Of a stretch of DNA of 64,000 bases, positions 54,381 through 63,704 are shown in pieces (the first letter of the stretch is position 1; every line of letters begins with the position of its first letter). The notes beneath the pieces are model-generated. The model worked only from the letters and a program-made list of their open reading frames with translations, searched no databases and was not told the origin of the DNA. Source of the stretch: Phycisphaeraceae bacterium. Lineage in GTDB: Bacteria > Planctomycetota > Phycisphaerae > Phycisphaerales > UBA1924. The stretch lies in the NCBI GenBank assembly GCA_020639235.1, contig JACKHC010000001.1, positions 868,001-932,000 of the forward strand. The letters run 5' to 3'. Both the position numbers and the translations under genes were made by a program.

Positions 54381-55532
54381 ATGAGAGAAGTGCTGCAATC
54401 GGGCATCGCGGTCATGGTCTGCGCACAGTGCGCTGTTGCGACGCCGACACCCGGCGTGTCGTTCTCGCTGCTCGGCGATCTGCCGGGCGGCAACTTCTAT
54501 TCGAGCGCGACGGCGATCTCGGGCGACGGGACGACAGTCGTGGGCCAGAGCATCAGCACCAACGGATTCGAGGCGTTTGTTTGGCGCGCGGAGACGGGCA
54601 TGGTCGGGATCGGTGATCTGCCGACCGGTGAGTTCTCGAGTCTCGCGTCGGGCGTCTCGCATGACGGGTCGGTTGTGGTGGGAATCGGGCGCGTGCTGGA
54701 GGGTCCGTTCAGCGCTGGCCGGGCGTTTCGGTGGACTGCGGGCAGCGGCATGGTTGATCTGGGCACCGTCAGCGGGACGCAGGGTTCGTTCAGCAATGCG
54801 CACGCCGTCTCGGCCGGCGGCCAGTACATCGCGGGTACATCCGCGACGCCGAGCGGGTTCGACATGTTCCGATGGGATGAGGCCAACGGGATGATGTCGC
54901 TGGGCGGGTTCGAGGGGCGGGGTGTGACGGATGACGGGTCGGTGGTGGTCGGGTTCGAGGCGATCGGGGGCGGCGCGTTCGAGGCGCAGCGCTGGACCCT
55001 CGAGACGGGCCCGGTCGGGCTCGGGTTCCTCTCCGGAGCCGCGGGCGACTCGCGCGGCAATGCGGTTTCGCCGGACGGCCGGTTCATCATTGGTTCGAGT
55101 TCTTCGCCGGCGGCGGGCGCGGGCAGCCGCGAGGCGTTCCGCTGGACGGAGTCGGGCGGGATGGTCGGGCTGGGCTCGACCGACCCGGAATCGGGCTCGT
55201 TTTTCACCGAGGCGCTGGCGATAAACATGGACGGGAGTGTCATCGTGGGCTTCGAGCAGGTGGTGGGCGACGACGAGTTCTTCGCGACGATCTGGACGCA
55301 GGGTGTCGGGATGCAGCGGCTCGACAGCGTGCTTGCGGGGATGGGTGCCGAACTGTTCGGGTTCACCTTGTTGCAGGCGACCGGGATCTCCGCGGACGGG
55401 CTGACGATTGTCGGTGTCGCGGAGGACCGGGAGGGATTCCGCCAGGCGTTCATCGCGACGATTCCTGCGCCTCCGGCGGCGGGCGTGCTGGCGCCGCTGG
55501 CGGTTGTTGCGGCGCGGCGGCGTCGTCGTTGA
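54381..55532 (+). CDS. Exported HAF-repeat protein with PEP-CTERM-like tail
   Basis: A 383-residue protein with a short signal, then repeated HAF-type units of the form SxDGSVVVGxxxxxxxxxAFxWT (for example ISGDGTTVVGQS, GVSHDGSVVVGIG, ISADGLTIVGVAE), which build a beta-propeller-like body. The end, PAPPAAGVLAPLAVVAARR plus further Arg, is a sorting signal of PEP-CTERM type: Pro-rich motif, hydrophobic helix, Arg cluster. The substrate would be handled by an exosortase encoded elsewhere. Confidence 0.85.
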   Translation: MREVLQSGIAVMVCAQCAVATPTPGVSFSLLGDLPGGNFYSSATAISGDGTTVVGQSISTNGFEAFVWRAETGMVGIGDLPTGEFSSLASGVSHDGSVVVGIGRVLEGPFSAGRAFRWTAGSGMVDLGTVSGTQGSFSNAHAVSAGGQYIAGTSATPSGFDMFRWDEANGMMSLGGFEGRGVTDDGSVVVGFEAIGGGAFEAQRWTLETGPVGLGFLSGAAGDSRGNAVSPDGRFIIGSSSSPAAGAGSREAFRWTESGGMVGLGSTDPESGSFFTEALAINMDGSVIVGFEQVVGDDEFFATIWTQGVGMQRLDSVLAGMGAELFGFTLLQATGISADGLTIVGVAEDREGFRQAFIATIPAPPAAGVLAPLAVVAARRRRR

Positions 55533-55569
55533 CGGGCTCCATGGGGCCGCTGCTCTATCATGCGGGTGT

Positions 55570-55643
55570 GCGCTCGTAGCTCAGCAGGATAGAGCGGCGG
55601 TTTCCTAAACCGCAGGTCGGAGGTTCGAGTCCCCCCGGGCGCG
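55570..55643 (+). tRNA. tRNA-Arg (anticodon CCU)
   Basis: A full cloverleaf: acceptor GCGCTCG/CGGGCGC (one T-G pair), D arm GCTC...GAGC, anticodon stem GCGGT/ACCGC with loop TTCCTAA and anticodon CCT at 55604-55606, T arm GGAGG-TTCGAGT-CCCCC, discriminator G. CCA is not encoded. It reads the rare AGG codon. Confidence 0.95.
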
Positions 55644-55808
55644 CTTGCGGGAGTGGGAAAGCGGGGGGGATGCGCCCGGCTGCGCCGGTCCGAGAACGGG
55701 TTGACCCGGTCGTGGCGGCGTCAAACCGCTGGTGCTGCAACCGGATTGTGACAGACTCCATCCGCCGCGGCGTGCCCATTGCGCGTCGCGGTTTCGCACG
55801 GAGTCCGT

Positions 55809-56552
55809 ATGAAGACACGAGTTCTCATAGCGCTTCTGGGCGCGCTGGCGGTCCGCGCGGTCGCTTCGGCGTGCGGCCCCGAGATGCCGGTTCCTGTGCT
55901 GGCGGATTACGCGGCGCAGGTGATCGTGGCGGAGGTGGCGTCGGCGCGTTCGTACTGGGCAGAGGATCCGAGACGGATCGAGACGGAGCTGGTGCTCAAG
56001 GATGTGGAGTACCTCAAGGGCGCATACGATGGCGCATCGCGGACGATGACGCTGATTGTTCCGGGCGGGACGGTGCGGGATGCCGGCGTGGGCGGGGAGT
56101 GGGGGATGCGCGTGTGCTGCGCGCCGGAGTACAGGGCGGGCGAGCGCTGGGTGCTGTTCGTGCTGCCGACCTGCAAGGTGCATCCGGTGGTGGGGATGGA
56201 GCGTGGTTCGTTCCGGCTTGTGCGCGATGGACAGGGCGTGGAGCGGGTGCATGCTGCGGACGGGCGCGCGATCGCGGATGTCTCGCCCGAGGGCGCGGTG
56301 CGGTACATGGATTCGGCGGGCGGCGCTGCGGTTGTGGAACCGAAGTCGCAGCGCGGCGTGCGCGTGATGCGCGCAGCGGAAGATGCGGCGGGAGCGGATG
56401 AGGCGGCGATGTCGCTTGAGGCGTTCGAGGCGGCGATCGCGCCGGCGCTGGCGCAGAGCCGCGAATACCACCTGACGGAGCCGGCGGGCGGGCGTGTGGA
56501 GGCGGACCATCGCGCGGTGCCGCTCAAGAAGGCGGGGGAGGTGACGCCGTGA
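55809..56552 (+). CDS. Exported protein, unknown function
   Basis: A 247-residue protein with a signal peptide (VLIALLGALAVRAVASA) and a beta-rich domain (about 30-140: YAAQVIVAEVASARSYW, ERWVLFVLPTCKVH) that loosely resembles TIMP-like or OB-fold 'inhibitor' domains in which CG at the mature N-terminus is typical: here the mature protein would begin near ACGPEM. That likeness is only suggestive. It overlaps the metalloprotease gene by 4 nt, so a partner or inhibitor role is possible (inference). Confidence 0.72.
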   Translation: MKTRVLIALLGALAVRAVASACGPEMPVPVLADYAAQVIVAEVASARSYWAEDPRRIETELVLKDVEYLKGAYDGASRTMTLIVPGGTVRDAGVGGEWGMRVCCAPEYRAGERWVLFVLPTCKVHPVVGMERGSFRLVRDGQGVERVHAADGRAIADVSPEGAVRYMDSAGGAAVVEPKSQRGVRVMRAAEDAAGADEAAMSLEAFEAAIAPALAQSREYHLTEPAGGRVEADHRAVPLKKAGEVTP

Positions 56553-58084
56553 GCACGCGGGCTGGCAGAATTGCGGCGCTAGGCGCTCTGGTGGTGGCGT
56601 CGGGCGCGCAGGCGTTCACCTGGTACGGCGTGAGCGGGCAGAACGTGGTGTGGCCCGGGGCGACATCGGTGCGGTACCTGTATCCGGGGACGTTCCCGCC
56701 GGGGAGCGAGATTCACGAGTTGATGTTGAGCGCGATGGGCGAGTGGAGCATCGTGCCCAAGAGCCGGTTCTTCTATCAGTACGCGGACGCGGAAGAGGAC
56801 TACGAGCCGGACCACTTCGATGGATTCTCGGACACGCTGGCGGTGCCGGCATCGGAGCTGGACCCGGGGACGATCGGCGTGACGTTCCTCGTGAACAACG
56901 GCGCGCAGTGGTACGACATGGACATCTTCTTCGCCGATGCGCCCGATGATGTCGGGTACAACTTCGAGACCAACCCGAGTTGCGATGCGCTGATGCAACC
57001 GGTGCCGAACAACGGGTACAACTTCTCGCTGAGCGCGATGCACGAACTGGGGCACGCGATCGGGCTGGGGCACGACCCGGTGGGGAATGAGGCGCCGGGC
57101 ACGCCGTGGTTCGTGGCGACGATGAACCCGGCGTACCCGTCGGGCGGGACGAGCGGCGGTGACACCATTGAGCTGCACGGGGACGATCGCGCGGGGGCGC
57201 GGTTCCTGTACCCGTATTCGGGTCCGGCGCAGCCGGCGGTGCGGGACCTGTCGCTCGCGATGTTCACGACGAGCCCCTTCATCGGGCAGGTGCAGCCGAT
57301 CTATTTCACGCCGGGGTCGGCGGGGCCGGGGGGCGCGGTGTTCGTGCGCTCGGTGATCGAGAACCGCGGCTCGGTGAGCCATTTCGATGTGCGGCAGGGG
57401 TTCTACCTGTCGGACGATGAAGTGATCGACGCGAGCGACGAGCTGCTGGGGTATCTCGAGTGGGATATCGCGTTCGAGGATGCGCTGGAGTTCGATGTGC
57501 AGGCGGACATGCCCGACGATCTGGCGTCGGGGCTGTACTGGCTGGGCTCGATCATCGACGACACGGATCTCGTGGATGAGGTGTACGAGGACAACAACGC
57601 GGCGCGGTACTGCGTGCCGCTGGTGATCGAGCAACTGGCGCCGGTGATCGAGCCGTCGGATCAGGAGCAGGTGTGGGAGGGCGAGACCTGGGTGAGCGCG
57701 CCGCCGGTCTTGAGCAAGCCGCTAAACATGGGCCCGGTGACGTGGACGCTCTTGAATCCGCAGCCGGGGATGCAGATGAATCCGGGGACGGGTGTGATTC
57801 GATGGGCGAACGCGGTGCACTCGCCGTTCCTGTACACCCTGAATATCCGCGCCACGAACGGCGCGGGCACGGACACGGGCACGGTCTTTCTGGGGGTCCT
57901 CCGGTGCGAGGGGGACACGAACATGGACCGGGTGGTGGACGTGGACGACCTGAACAACATCCTGGCGTCGTGGGGGCAGGTGGTGCCGGCGGGGACGCTC
58001 CCGGACCTCAGCGGCGACGGGCTGGTCAATGTGACCGATCTGAACCGGGTTTTGTCCAACTGGGGCACGGACTGCCTGAAATAG
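56549..58084 (+). CDS. Matrixin-like zinc metalloprotease with dockerin-like tail
   Basis: A 511-residue secreted protease. A short signal (IAALGALVVASGAQA) leads to a metzincin domain (about 22-225) with zinc motif HELGHAIGLGH (His165, Glu166, His169, His175) and Met-turn TMNPAYP at Met192. A CARDB-like beta domain (about 228-350) and a cadherin/Ig-like domain (about 355-450) follow, then a dockerin-like tail CEGDTNMDRVVDVDDLN...DLSGDGLVNVTDLN. GTG start, coupled to the previous gene by a 4-nt overlap. No long prodomain is seen. Confidence 0.9.
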   Translation: MSTRAGRIAALGALVVASGAQAFTWYGVSGQNVVWPGATSVRYLYPGTFPPGSEIHELMLSAMGEWSIVPKSRFFYQYADAEEDYEPDHFDGFSDTLAVPASELDPGTIGVTFLVNNGAQWYDMDIFFADAPDDVGYNFETNPSCDALMQPVPNNGYNFSLSAMHELGHAIGLGHDPVGNEAPGTPWFVATMNPAYPSGGTSGGDTIELHGDDRAGARFLYPYSGPAQPAVRDLSLAMFTTSPFIGQVQPIYFTPGSAGPGGAVFVRSVIENRGSVSHFDVRQGFYLSDDEVIDASDELLGYLEWDIAFEDALEFDVQADMPDDLASGLYWLGSIIDDTDLVDEVYEDNNAARYCVPLVIEQLAPVIEPSDQEQVWEGETWVSAPPVLSKPLNMGPVTWTLLNPQPGMQMNPGTGVIRWANAVHSPFLYTLNIRATNGAGTDTGTVFLGVLRCEGDTNMDRVVDVDDLNNILASWGQVVPAGTLPDLSGDGLVNVTDLNRVLSNWGTDCLK

Positions 58085-58261
58085 GACCGATGTTTGGTAT
58101 CGAGAAGGCGGAAAAGTGGTTGCTATCCCCCTGCGGGCGGGCAACCTATGATCGGAGCGGTGTTCGTGTCCCTATTTGGGGCCTTTGGTTATCAGAATCC
58201 CCGGTAGTCGGTGAACGGGAGACTCGCCGGCCCGGGATCAGTTTCCATCTGGAGGATGGCT

Positions 58262-60421
58262 ATGCCTGGTTTGAATATTGGTCGGATCGCGGTGCTTTTC
58301 GCCGCGTCGTGTTGCGTCGCCGGCGGCGCTGTGGCGGATACGCCGACGCCCTCGCGCGTGGCGCCTGACTTCATGCACTTCACGGCGGAGGGCGAGCGGG
58401 CCGACGCGATCAAGTCCGCGGTCGGGCTGTCGGCTTCGACGGTGTTCTCGATCCCGGAGACAACGAAGTTTGAGGAGGCGTTTGTCGTCGAGGTGCCGAT
58501 CGCGGGCGTGTGGTCGACGCTCGAGCTGCGCAGCCACTCGGTGCGGAGTCTGAACTACAAGTTGTTTGTGCAGGGCGCCGACGGTCAGTTGACCGAGGTG
58601 GAGCCGGGACCGGTGACGACCTTCCGCGGCCATGTTGCGGGTTCGCCCGGATCGGCTGTCGCGGGCGCGTGGACGGACTCTGGTTTCGAGGCGCAGATCG
58701 TCACGCCCGACGGGATCAACTACTTTGTCGAGCCCGCTCGGAAGTACCTGGGCGATGCGCCGGCGAATGAGTACTTCACCTATCGCAACGATCATGTGAC
58801 CAACCCCGGGGGCGAGTGCGGCGTGGACATCGATCCCGGCACGAAGCACAATCACAACGACGGCATCATCGACAACGGCACGGGCGACTGCGGCGGCATG
58901 TGCGTCGCGCAGATCGGTTGCGACGCGGATGTCGAGTTCTATCAGGACTTCGGATCGTCGGTGACTTCGGTCGAGAACCGCATCAACCTTGTGCTCAACG
59001 CGACCTCGAACCAGTACGAGTCGCAGTGCGGCATCCAGTTCGAGATCTCGGGAATCGTTGTCCGCACGGCGGAGCCCGATCCCTATTCGTCGAGCGACGG
59101 CGGCACGCTGCTCAACCAGTTGCAGAGCGAATGGCTGTCCAACCAGGGCGGCATCGAGCATGACATCATCCACCTCTTCACGGGCAAGGACATCACGACG
59201 CCCGGGCAGGGCAACTCGACGATCGGCATCGCCAGCGTCGGCGTCGTCTGCACGAATAACGATGTGGGCACGGTCGAGAACTTCTCGCCGAACTCTTGTG
59301 CGTTCGATCTTTCGGCGCACGAGATCGGTCACAACTGGAGCGCGCAGCACTGCTGCGCCGGCACGACGATGAACTCGAGTCTGACCTGCGCCAATAACTT
59401 CGCGCAGCAGTCGATCAACGAGATCGTGGCGCACCGCAACTCGCGGACCTGCCTGGACCCGCTCCTGACGACGCTCCCGCTGCCCTTCTCCGACACCTTC
59501 CCTGCCGGGGCGCTGGACTCCACAAAGTGGACCTCCACCGGCGCGGCTCCTTCGACCGTCGGCAACGGCGAGCCGTCGGCGCCCAACTCGTGCCGCATCC
59601 GCGGGACGCAGGAACTGACCAGCGCGCCGCTCGCGGCGGCCGCCGTGGGCAACCTGACCGTTTCGTACTGGTGGCAGCGCACGGGCGGCGGGAACTCTCC
59701 CGAGAACGGTGAGGATCTGTATGTCGAGTACCGCGCCAACAACGGATCGTGGGTAAGCATCGCGACGCACCCGGGGGCGGGATCGGACACCGATCCGTTC
59801 CAGTTCGAGTCGTTCGTGATGACCGATCCCGGGGCGTATCACAACAACTTCGCGATCCGGTTCCGGAATCCGGACGGCGAGCTGAATCAGGACGACTTCT
59901 TCGTTGACGATGTGACTGTTTCGGGCGTCGCTTCGCCCCCGGGCAACTTCGCGCTGGTCACGCCGGTCAACGGCGCGACGGGTGTGACGCAGGGCCCGCT
60001 GTTCCTGGACTGGGACCCGGCGCCTGGTGCCGCCAACTATTCGGTGATCGTCGATGACGATCCCGCATTCGGGAGCCCGCTGTTCAGCATCGGCGCGACG
60101 CTCGCGACGCAGCTCAACCTCGGGCTGTCGTTCACCGAGGGCATTCCCTACTACTGGCGCGTCACGGCGAACAACATCAACGGGTCCACGGCGGGCACGC
60201 CGAATCCTTCGAGCTTCATTGTGGGCACACCGGTCGCCAACTGCCCCGGCGATACCAACGGGTCGAACTCGGTCGATGTCGACGACCTCAATGCCATCCT
60301 GGGTGTCTTCAACACCTCGGTGGGGATGGGTTCGCCTTTGGACCTCGCCAACGACGACGGCTTTGTCGATGTCGATGACCTGAACGTGGTCCTCGGCAAC
60401 TGGGGCACGACCTGCCCGTAA
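58262..60421 (+). CDS. Reprolysin-like metalloprotease with dockerin-like tail
   Basis: A 719-residue exported protease. Order: signal (IAVLFAASCCVAGGAVA); a prodomain-like region (about 30-185; LELRSHSVRSLNYKLFVQG); catalytic domain with DNGTGDCGGMCVAQ and zinc motif HEIGHNWSAQH (His353, Glu354, His357, His363); a jelly-roll domain (about 400-560; SYWWQRTGGGNSPENGE); one Fn3-like repeat; dockerin-like tail (CPGDTNGSNSVDVDDLN). GGAGG lies 6 nt before the chosen ATG. It is a tandem paralog of the next gene. Confidence 0.9.
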   Translation: MPGLNIGRIAVLFAASCCVAGGAVADTPTPSRVAPDFMHFTAEGERADAIKSAVGLSASTVFSIPETTKFEEAFVVEVPIAGVWSTLELRSHSVRSLNYKLFVQGADGQLTEVEPGPVTTFRGHVAGSPGSAVAGAWTDSGFEAQIVTPDGINYFVEPARKYLGDAPANEYFTYRNDHVTNPGGECGVDIDPGTKHNHNDGIIDNGTGDCGGMCVAQIGCDADVEFYQDFGSSVTSVENRINLVLNATSNQYESQCGIQFEISGIVVRTAEPDPYSSSDGGTLLNQLQSEWLSNQGGIEHDIIHLFTGKDITTPGQGNSTIGIASVGVVCTNNDVGTVENFSPNSCAFDLSAHEIGHNWSAQHCCAGTTMNSSLTCANNFAQQSINEIVAHRNSRTCLDPLLTTLPLPFSDTFPAGALDSTKWTSTGAAPSTVGNGEPSAPNSCRIRGTQELTSAPLAAAAVGNLTVSYWWQRTGGGNSPENGEDLYVEYRANNGSWVSIATHPGAGSDTDPFQFESFVMTDPGAYHNNFAIRFRNPDGELNQDDFFVDDVTVSGVASPPGNFALVTPVNGATGVTQGPLFLDWDPAPGAANYSVIVDDDPAFGSPLFSIGATLATQLNLGLSFTEGIPYYWRVTANNINGSTAGTPNPSSFIVGTPVANCPGDTNGSNSVDVDDLNAILGVFNTSVGMGSPLDLANDDGFVDVDDLNVVLGNWGTTCP

Positions 60422-60774
60422 TCGGGTTTGATTGATGCGTGAGCATTCCACCGCCCCGGCCCGTGCCGGGGCGGCTTTTGTTTTGCATGATTTACCGTCT
60501 CTTGGGGTTGATTTTGTTCGGGTTTTTTTAGATACCGAGAAATGGGAATCGGCGCAAACTCCCATCAAAAAGGTTGAAATTCCGACCCGATCGGCGACTC
60601 TTTGCGAAGAGAAATCCTGACTCATTCCGGGCTTGGGAGAGGCCGGGGTGATTCAAGCGTGTTGTGTCCGCCTGAACGGCATGAATTCGTTGGCCATCCG
60701 AGGGACTCGGGTGTCGGTGTTTTTTGCCGATCGGGCATCGATCGAGGTTTTTTCAACGACAGACGGAGCCGTCT
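60422..60774. other. 353-nt gap with AT-richer leader
   Basis: After the terminator (60451-60485) comes about 290 nt clearly lower in GC than its surroundings, with runs of T at 60524-60531, 60719-60725 and 60748-60753. It is the leader of the next metalloprotease gene. No credible gene or known riboswitch is seen. CGGAG lies before the start codon. Confidence 0.55.
60451..60485 (+). terminator. Intrinsic terminator after the 58262 gene
   Basis: CCGCCCCGGC (60451-60460) pairs with GCCGGGGCGG (60465-60474), loop CCGT, then CTTTTGTTTT. Confidence 0.92.
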
Positions 60775-63549
60775 ATGAACGCTGGACTCAGATTTGCCGG
60801 TGCCGCCGCGCTGATCGCCGCCTTGGGATCATTCGCGTCGGCTGAGGTCACCCCCACGAAAGCGCCGACGATTGTTCGCCCGCAGATTCAGACCGAAGGC
60901 GCGATTATTGATCGTGCTTCTGAGCGGCTGAATGTGAAGGCGTGCGAGATCACGCGCCTCGATGTCTTTGCGGTGCCGGGCGTTGCGTTCCGCGCCGAGC
61001 TCCCGATCGAGGGTCAGTGGGTGACGATCGATCTGCAGCCGCACTCGATTCGCGGCGAGAACTACCGCGTGCTCGTGCAGGGCGCCGACGGCAATCTGAC
61101 GGAGGTCGCGCCCGGCATTGAGCGTAACTTCCGCGGCTCGGTGGACGGCGTCCCGGGTTCGGTGGTGGCGGCATCGGTCCTTGAGGACGGCCTCGATGCG
61201 CGGATCATCATGCCGGACGGGCGTTCGTACCTCGTGGCCCCGATGGTTCGTTACTTCCTGGGCGCGGACGCGGATGAGTATGTCATCTACCGCGGCGAGG
61301 ACACCCTCCCAATCGGCGGCGTGTGCGGCACCGACGAGCAGCCCCCGGTGAACGGCGATCACGGCGGGATCATCGACAACGGCACGGGCGACTGCGGCGG
61401 CATGTGCGTCGCGCAGCTCGGTTGCGACGCCGACGTCGAGTATTACCAGTCCTTCGGATCGAATGTGACTTCGGTCGAGAACCGGATCAACACCATCATC
61501 AACCAGGTGAATCCGCCGTACGAGAATCAGATCGGCATCACGCACGCGATCGAGGCGATCATCGTGCGCACGGCCGAGCCGGACCCGTATTCGACCACCG
61601 CTTCGACCTCGCTGGTCGGGCAGGTCCGCTCGGAGTGGACGAGCGGCTCGGCTTCGAGCATCGAGCACGACGTGGCGCACCTCTTCACCGGCAAGGAGAT
61701 CGATGGATCGACGATCGGTGAGGCGGACACGATCGGCGGCATCTGCACGAGCGAGCGCTACGCGTATTCGCAGGCCGAGTGCTGCGGCTCGACGAACTGC
61801 GCGGTGGACCTCGTCACGCACGAACTCGGGCACCTCTGGGGCGGCATCCACTGCTCGTGCCCGAGCAACTTCATGACGACGCCGCTGTCCTGCACCGCGT
61901 CGTCGTTCACGTCTTCGAATGTGACGAATATGGTGAATCACCGCAACTCGCGGACCTGCCTGGATCCGGAGTTGGCGCCGGTTTCGCTGCCTTTCTTCGA
62001 TAACTTCCCGGCGGGCGCGCTCGGCGCTCCGCTCTGGGCCGCCAGCGGCGCGACTTCCTCCAATGTCGGCATCAACGAGCCGAGCGCTCCCAACTCGGCG
62101 CGTATCCGCGGCCAGCAGTCGCTGACGAGTGCGCCGATGAACACGACATTTGTCACGGGACTCACCGTGTCGTATTGGTGGCAGCGCACGGGCGGCGGCA
62201 ACTCGCCGGAGAACGGCGAGGACCTGGTCGTCGAGTACCGCACCAACACGGGCGCGTGGCAGCAGTTGGCCGCCCACCCGGGAACGGGCCCCGATACCGA
62301 TCCTTACTTCTTCGCATCGTTCAATCTCACGAACTCGAATGCCTATCACTCGAGCTTCCGCCTCCGCTTCCGTAACCCGGACGGCGAGGCGAATACCGAT
62401 GACTTCTTCGTGGACGATGTGTCGATCAACGGCACGCTCGCGTTCCCCGGCGCGTTCAGTCTGCTGACGCCCGCCAACGGCGCGACCGGCGTTTCGCAGG
62501 ATCCGCTCTTCCTGGACTGGTCGACCTCCGCCAACGCGCAGAACTACACCGTTCAGGTCGATGACAACTCGAACTTCTCGAGCCCCGAGTTCAGCATCGG
62601 CGCGACGATCGCGACGCAGTTGAATATCGGTTCGATGCCCTTTACGGACGGCACCACCTACTTCTGGCGCGTCATCGCCAACAACGCCAACGGCTCGACG
62701 AACTCAAGCCCTGCGGTCGCTTCGTTCACGATCGGCACGCTTCCGCCGCCCCCGGGCGCATTCAATCTTCTCACGCCGGCCAACGGCGCGACGGGCGTCT
62801 CGCAGACCCCGACGCTCGATTTCGACTGGTCGGACGCTTCGGGTGTCGCGACCTACGAGCTCGACGTCGACAACAACTCCAACTTCTCCAGCCCGGAGAT
62901 CGCGTTGACCGGCCTCACGCTCAGCCAGCGCACGATCGGCGGCCAGCCGCTGAGCCCGGGCGTCACCTACTTCTGGCGCGTCCGCGCGGTGAACGGGCAG
63001 GGCACGACGATCTCGACGCCTTCGAGCGCGAGCTTCACGATCGAAGTGCCGCCGATGCCCCCGGGCCCGTTCAACCTGCTCTCGCCGGCCTCCGGCGCGA
63101 CGGGTGTCTCGCAGGACCCGATGCTCAACTTCGACTGGTCGGACTCGTCGGGCGCTGACGACTATGACTTGCTCGTTGACGACAACTCCAACTTCACGAG
63201 CCCCGAGATCTCGCAGACCGGGATCGTGGGGAGCAGCGCTTCGGTCGGCGGCATGCCGCTGGCGGACGGCACGACCTACTTCTGGCGCGTGATCGCCAAC
63301 AACGGCGACGGCTCGACGACTTCGACGCCTTCGTCGTTCAACTTCACGACCGCGACGCCTGTTGTGCCCTGCCCGGGCGACACCAACGGGTCGAACACGG
63401 TCGATGTTGACGATCTCAACGACATCCTTGCGGTGTTCAACACGAGCGTCGGCATGGGCAGCCCGCTCGACCTGGCCAACGATGACGGGTTCGTCGATGT
63501 CGACGACCTGAATGTCATCCTGTCCAACTTCGGCAACACCTGCCCGTGA
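60775..63549 (+). CDS. Reprolysin-like metalloprotease with three Fn3-like repeats and dockerin-like tail
   Basis: A 924-residue paralog of the 719-residue protein upstream. Signal (LRFAGAAALIAALGSFASA), prodomain-like region, catalytic domain with DNGTGDCGGMCVAQ and zinc motif HELGHLWGGIH (His349, Glu350, His353, His359), jelly roll (SYWWQRTGGGNSPENGE), then three Fn3-like repeats instead of one, then CPGDTNGSNTVDVDDLN and the second half-loop. The shared linker blocks and order show a tandem duplication followed by repeat expansion. Secreted; substrate unknown. Confidence 0.9.
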   Translation: MNAGLRFAGAAALIAALGSFASAEVTPTKAPTIVRPQIQTEGAIIDRASERLNVKACEITRLDVFAVPGVAFRAELPIEGQWVTIDLQPHSIRGENYRVLVQGADGNLTEVAPGIERNFRGSVDGVPGSVVAASVLEDGLDARIIMPDGRSYLVAPMVRYFLGADADEYVIYRGEDTLPIGGVCGTDEQPPVNGDHGGIIDNGTGDCGGMCVAQLGCDADVEYYQSFGSNVTSVENRINTIINQVNPPYENQIGITHAIEAIIVRTAEPDPYSTTASTSLVGQVRSEWTSGSASSIEHDVAHLFTGKEIDGSTIGEADTIGGICTSERYAYSQAECCGSTNCAVDLVTHELGHLWGGIHCSCPSNFMTTPLSCTASSFTSSNVTNMVNHRNSRTCLDPELAPVSLPFFDNFPAGALGAPLWAASGATSSNVGINEPSAPNSARIRGQQSLTSAPMNTTFVTGLTVSYWWQRTGGGNSPENGEDLVVEYRTNTGAWQQLAAHPGTGPDTDPYFFASFNLTNSNAYHSSFRLRFRNPDGEANTDDFFVDDVSINGTLAFPGAFSLLTPANGATGVSQDPLFLDWSTSANAQNYTVQVDDNSNFSSPEFSIGATIATQLNIGSMPFTDGTTYFWRVIANNANGSTNSSPAVASFTIGTLPPPPGAFNLLTPANGATGVSQTPTLDFDWSDASGVATYELDVDNNSNFSSPEIALTGLTLSQRTIGGQPLSPGVTYFWRVRAVNGQGTTISTPSSASFTIEVPPMPPGPFNLLSPASGATGVSQDPMLNFDWSDSSGADDYDLLVDDNSNFTSPEISQTGIVGSSASVGGMPLADGTTYFWRVIANNGDGSTTSTPSSFNFTTATPVVPCPGDTNGSNTVDVDDLNDILAVFNTSVGMGSPLDLANDDGFVDVDDLNVILSNFGNTCP
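62455..63360 (+). repeat. Three Fn3-like repeats inside the 60775 gene
   Basis: Each unit is about 100 codons and starts FNLL(T/S)PA(N/S)GATGVSQ, with VDDNSNF(S/T)SPE in the middle and TYFWRV(I/R)A near the end. The paralog upstream has one such unit. Confidence 0.85.
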
Positions 63550-63584
63550 CAGGCGTCGTCAGATGACGGATTAGACGCAGCAAT

Positions 63585-63615
63585 CCCCCGTCCGGGAAAC
63601 CGGGCGGGGGTTTTT
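63585..63615 (+). terminator. Intrinsic terminator after the 60775 gene
   Basis: CCCCCGTCCGG and CCGGGCGGGGG (one T-G pair) with loop GAAA or so, then five T. Confidence 0.88.
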
Positions 63616-63704
63616 CATCCTGAGACTCAACGAGATGCCGCCCCGGGGGTACGATACTCCTGTCGGGGGGCACGATTTGAACCTGTAACTGAGAGGCCCG
63701 AGCG

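Noticed and set aside
58238..60625. About 795-codon minus-strand frame opposite the metalloprotease
   Set aside because: Arg/Val/Asp-rich shadow that also crosses an intrinsic terminator.
60486..60774. Possible riboswitch in the AT-richer leader
   Set aside because: No known riboswitch core or clear terminator/antiterminator pair could be drawn by eye.
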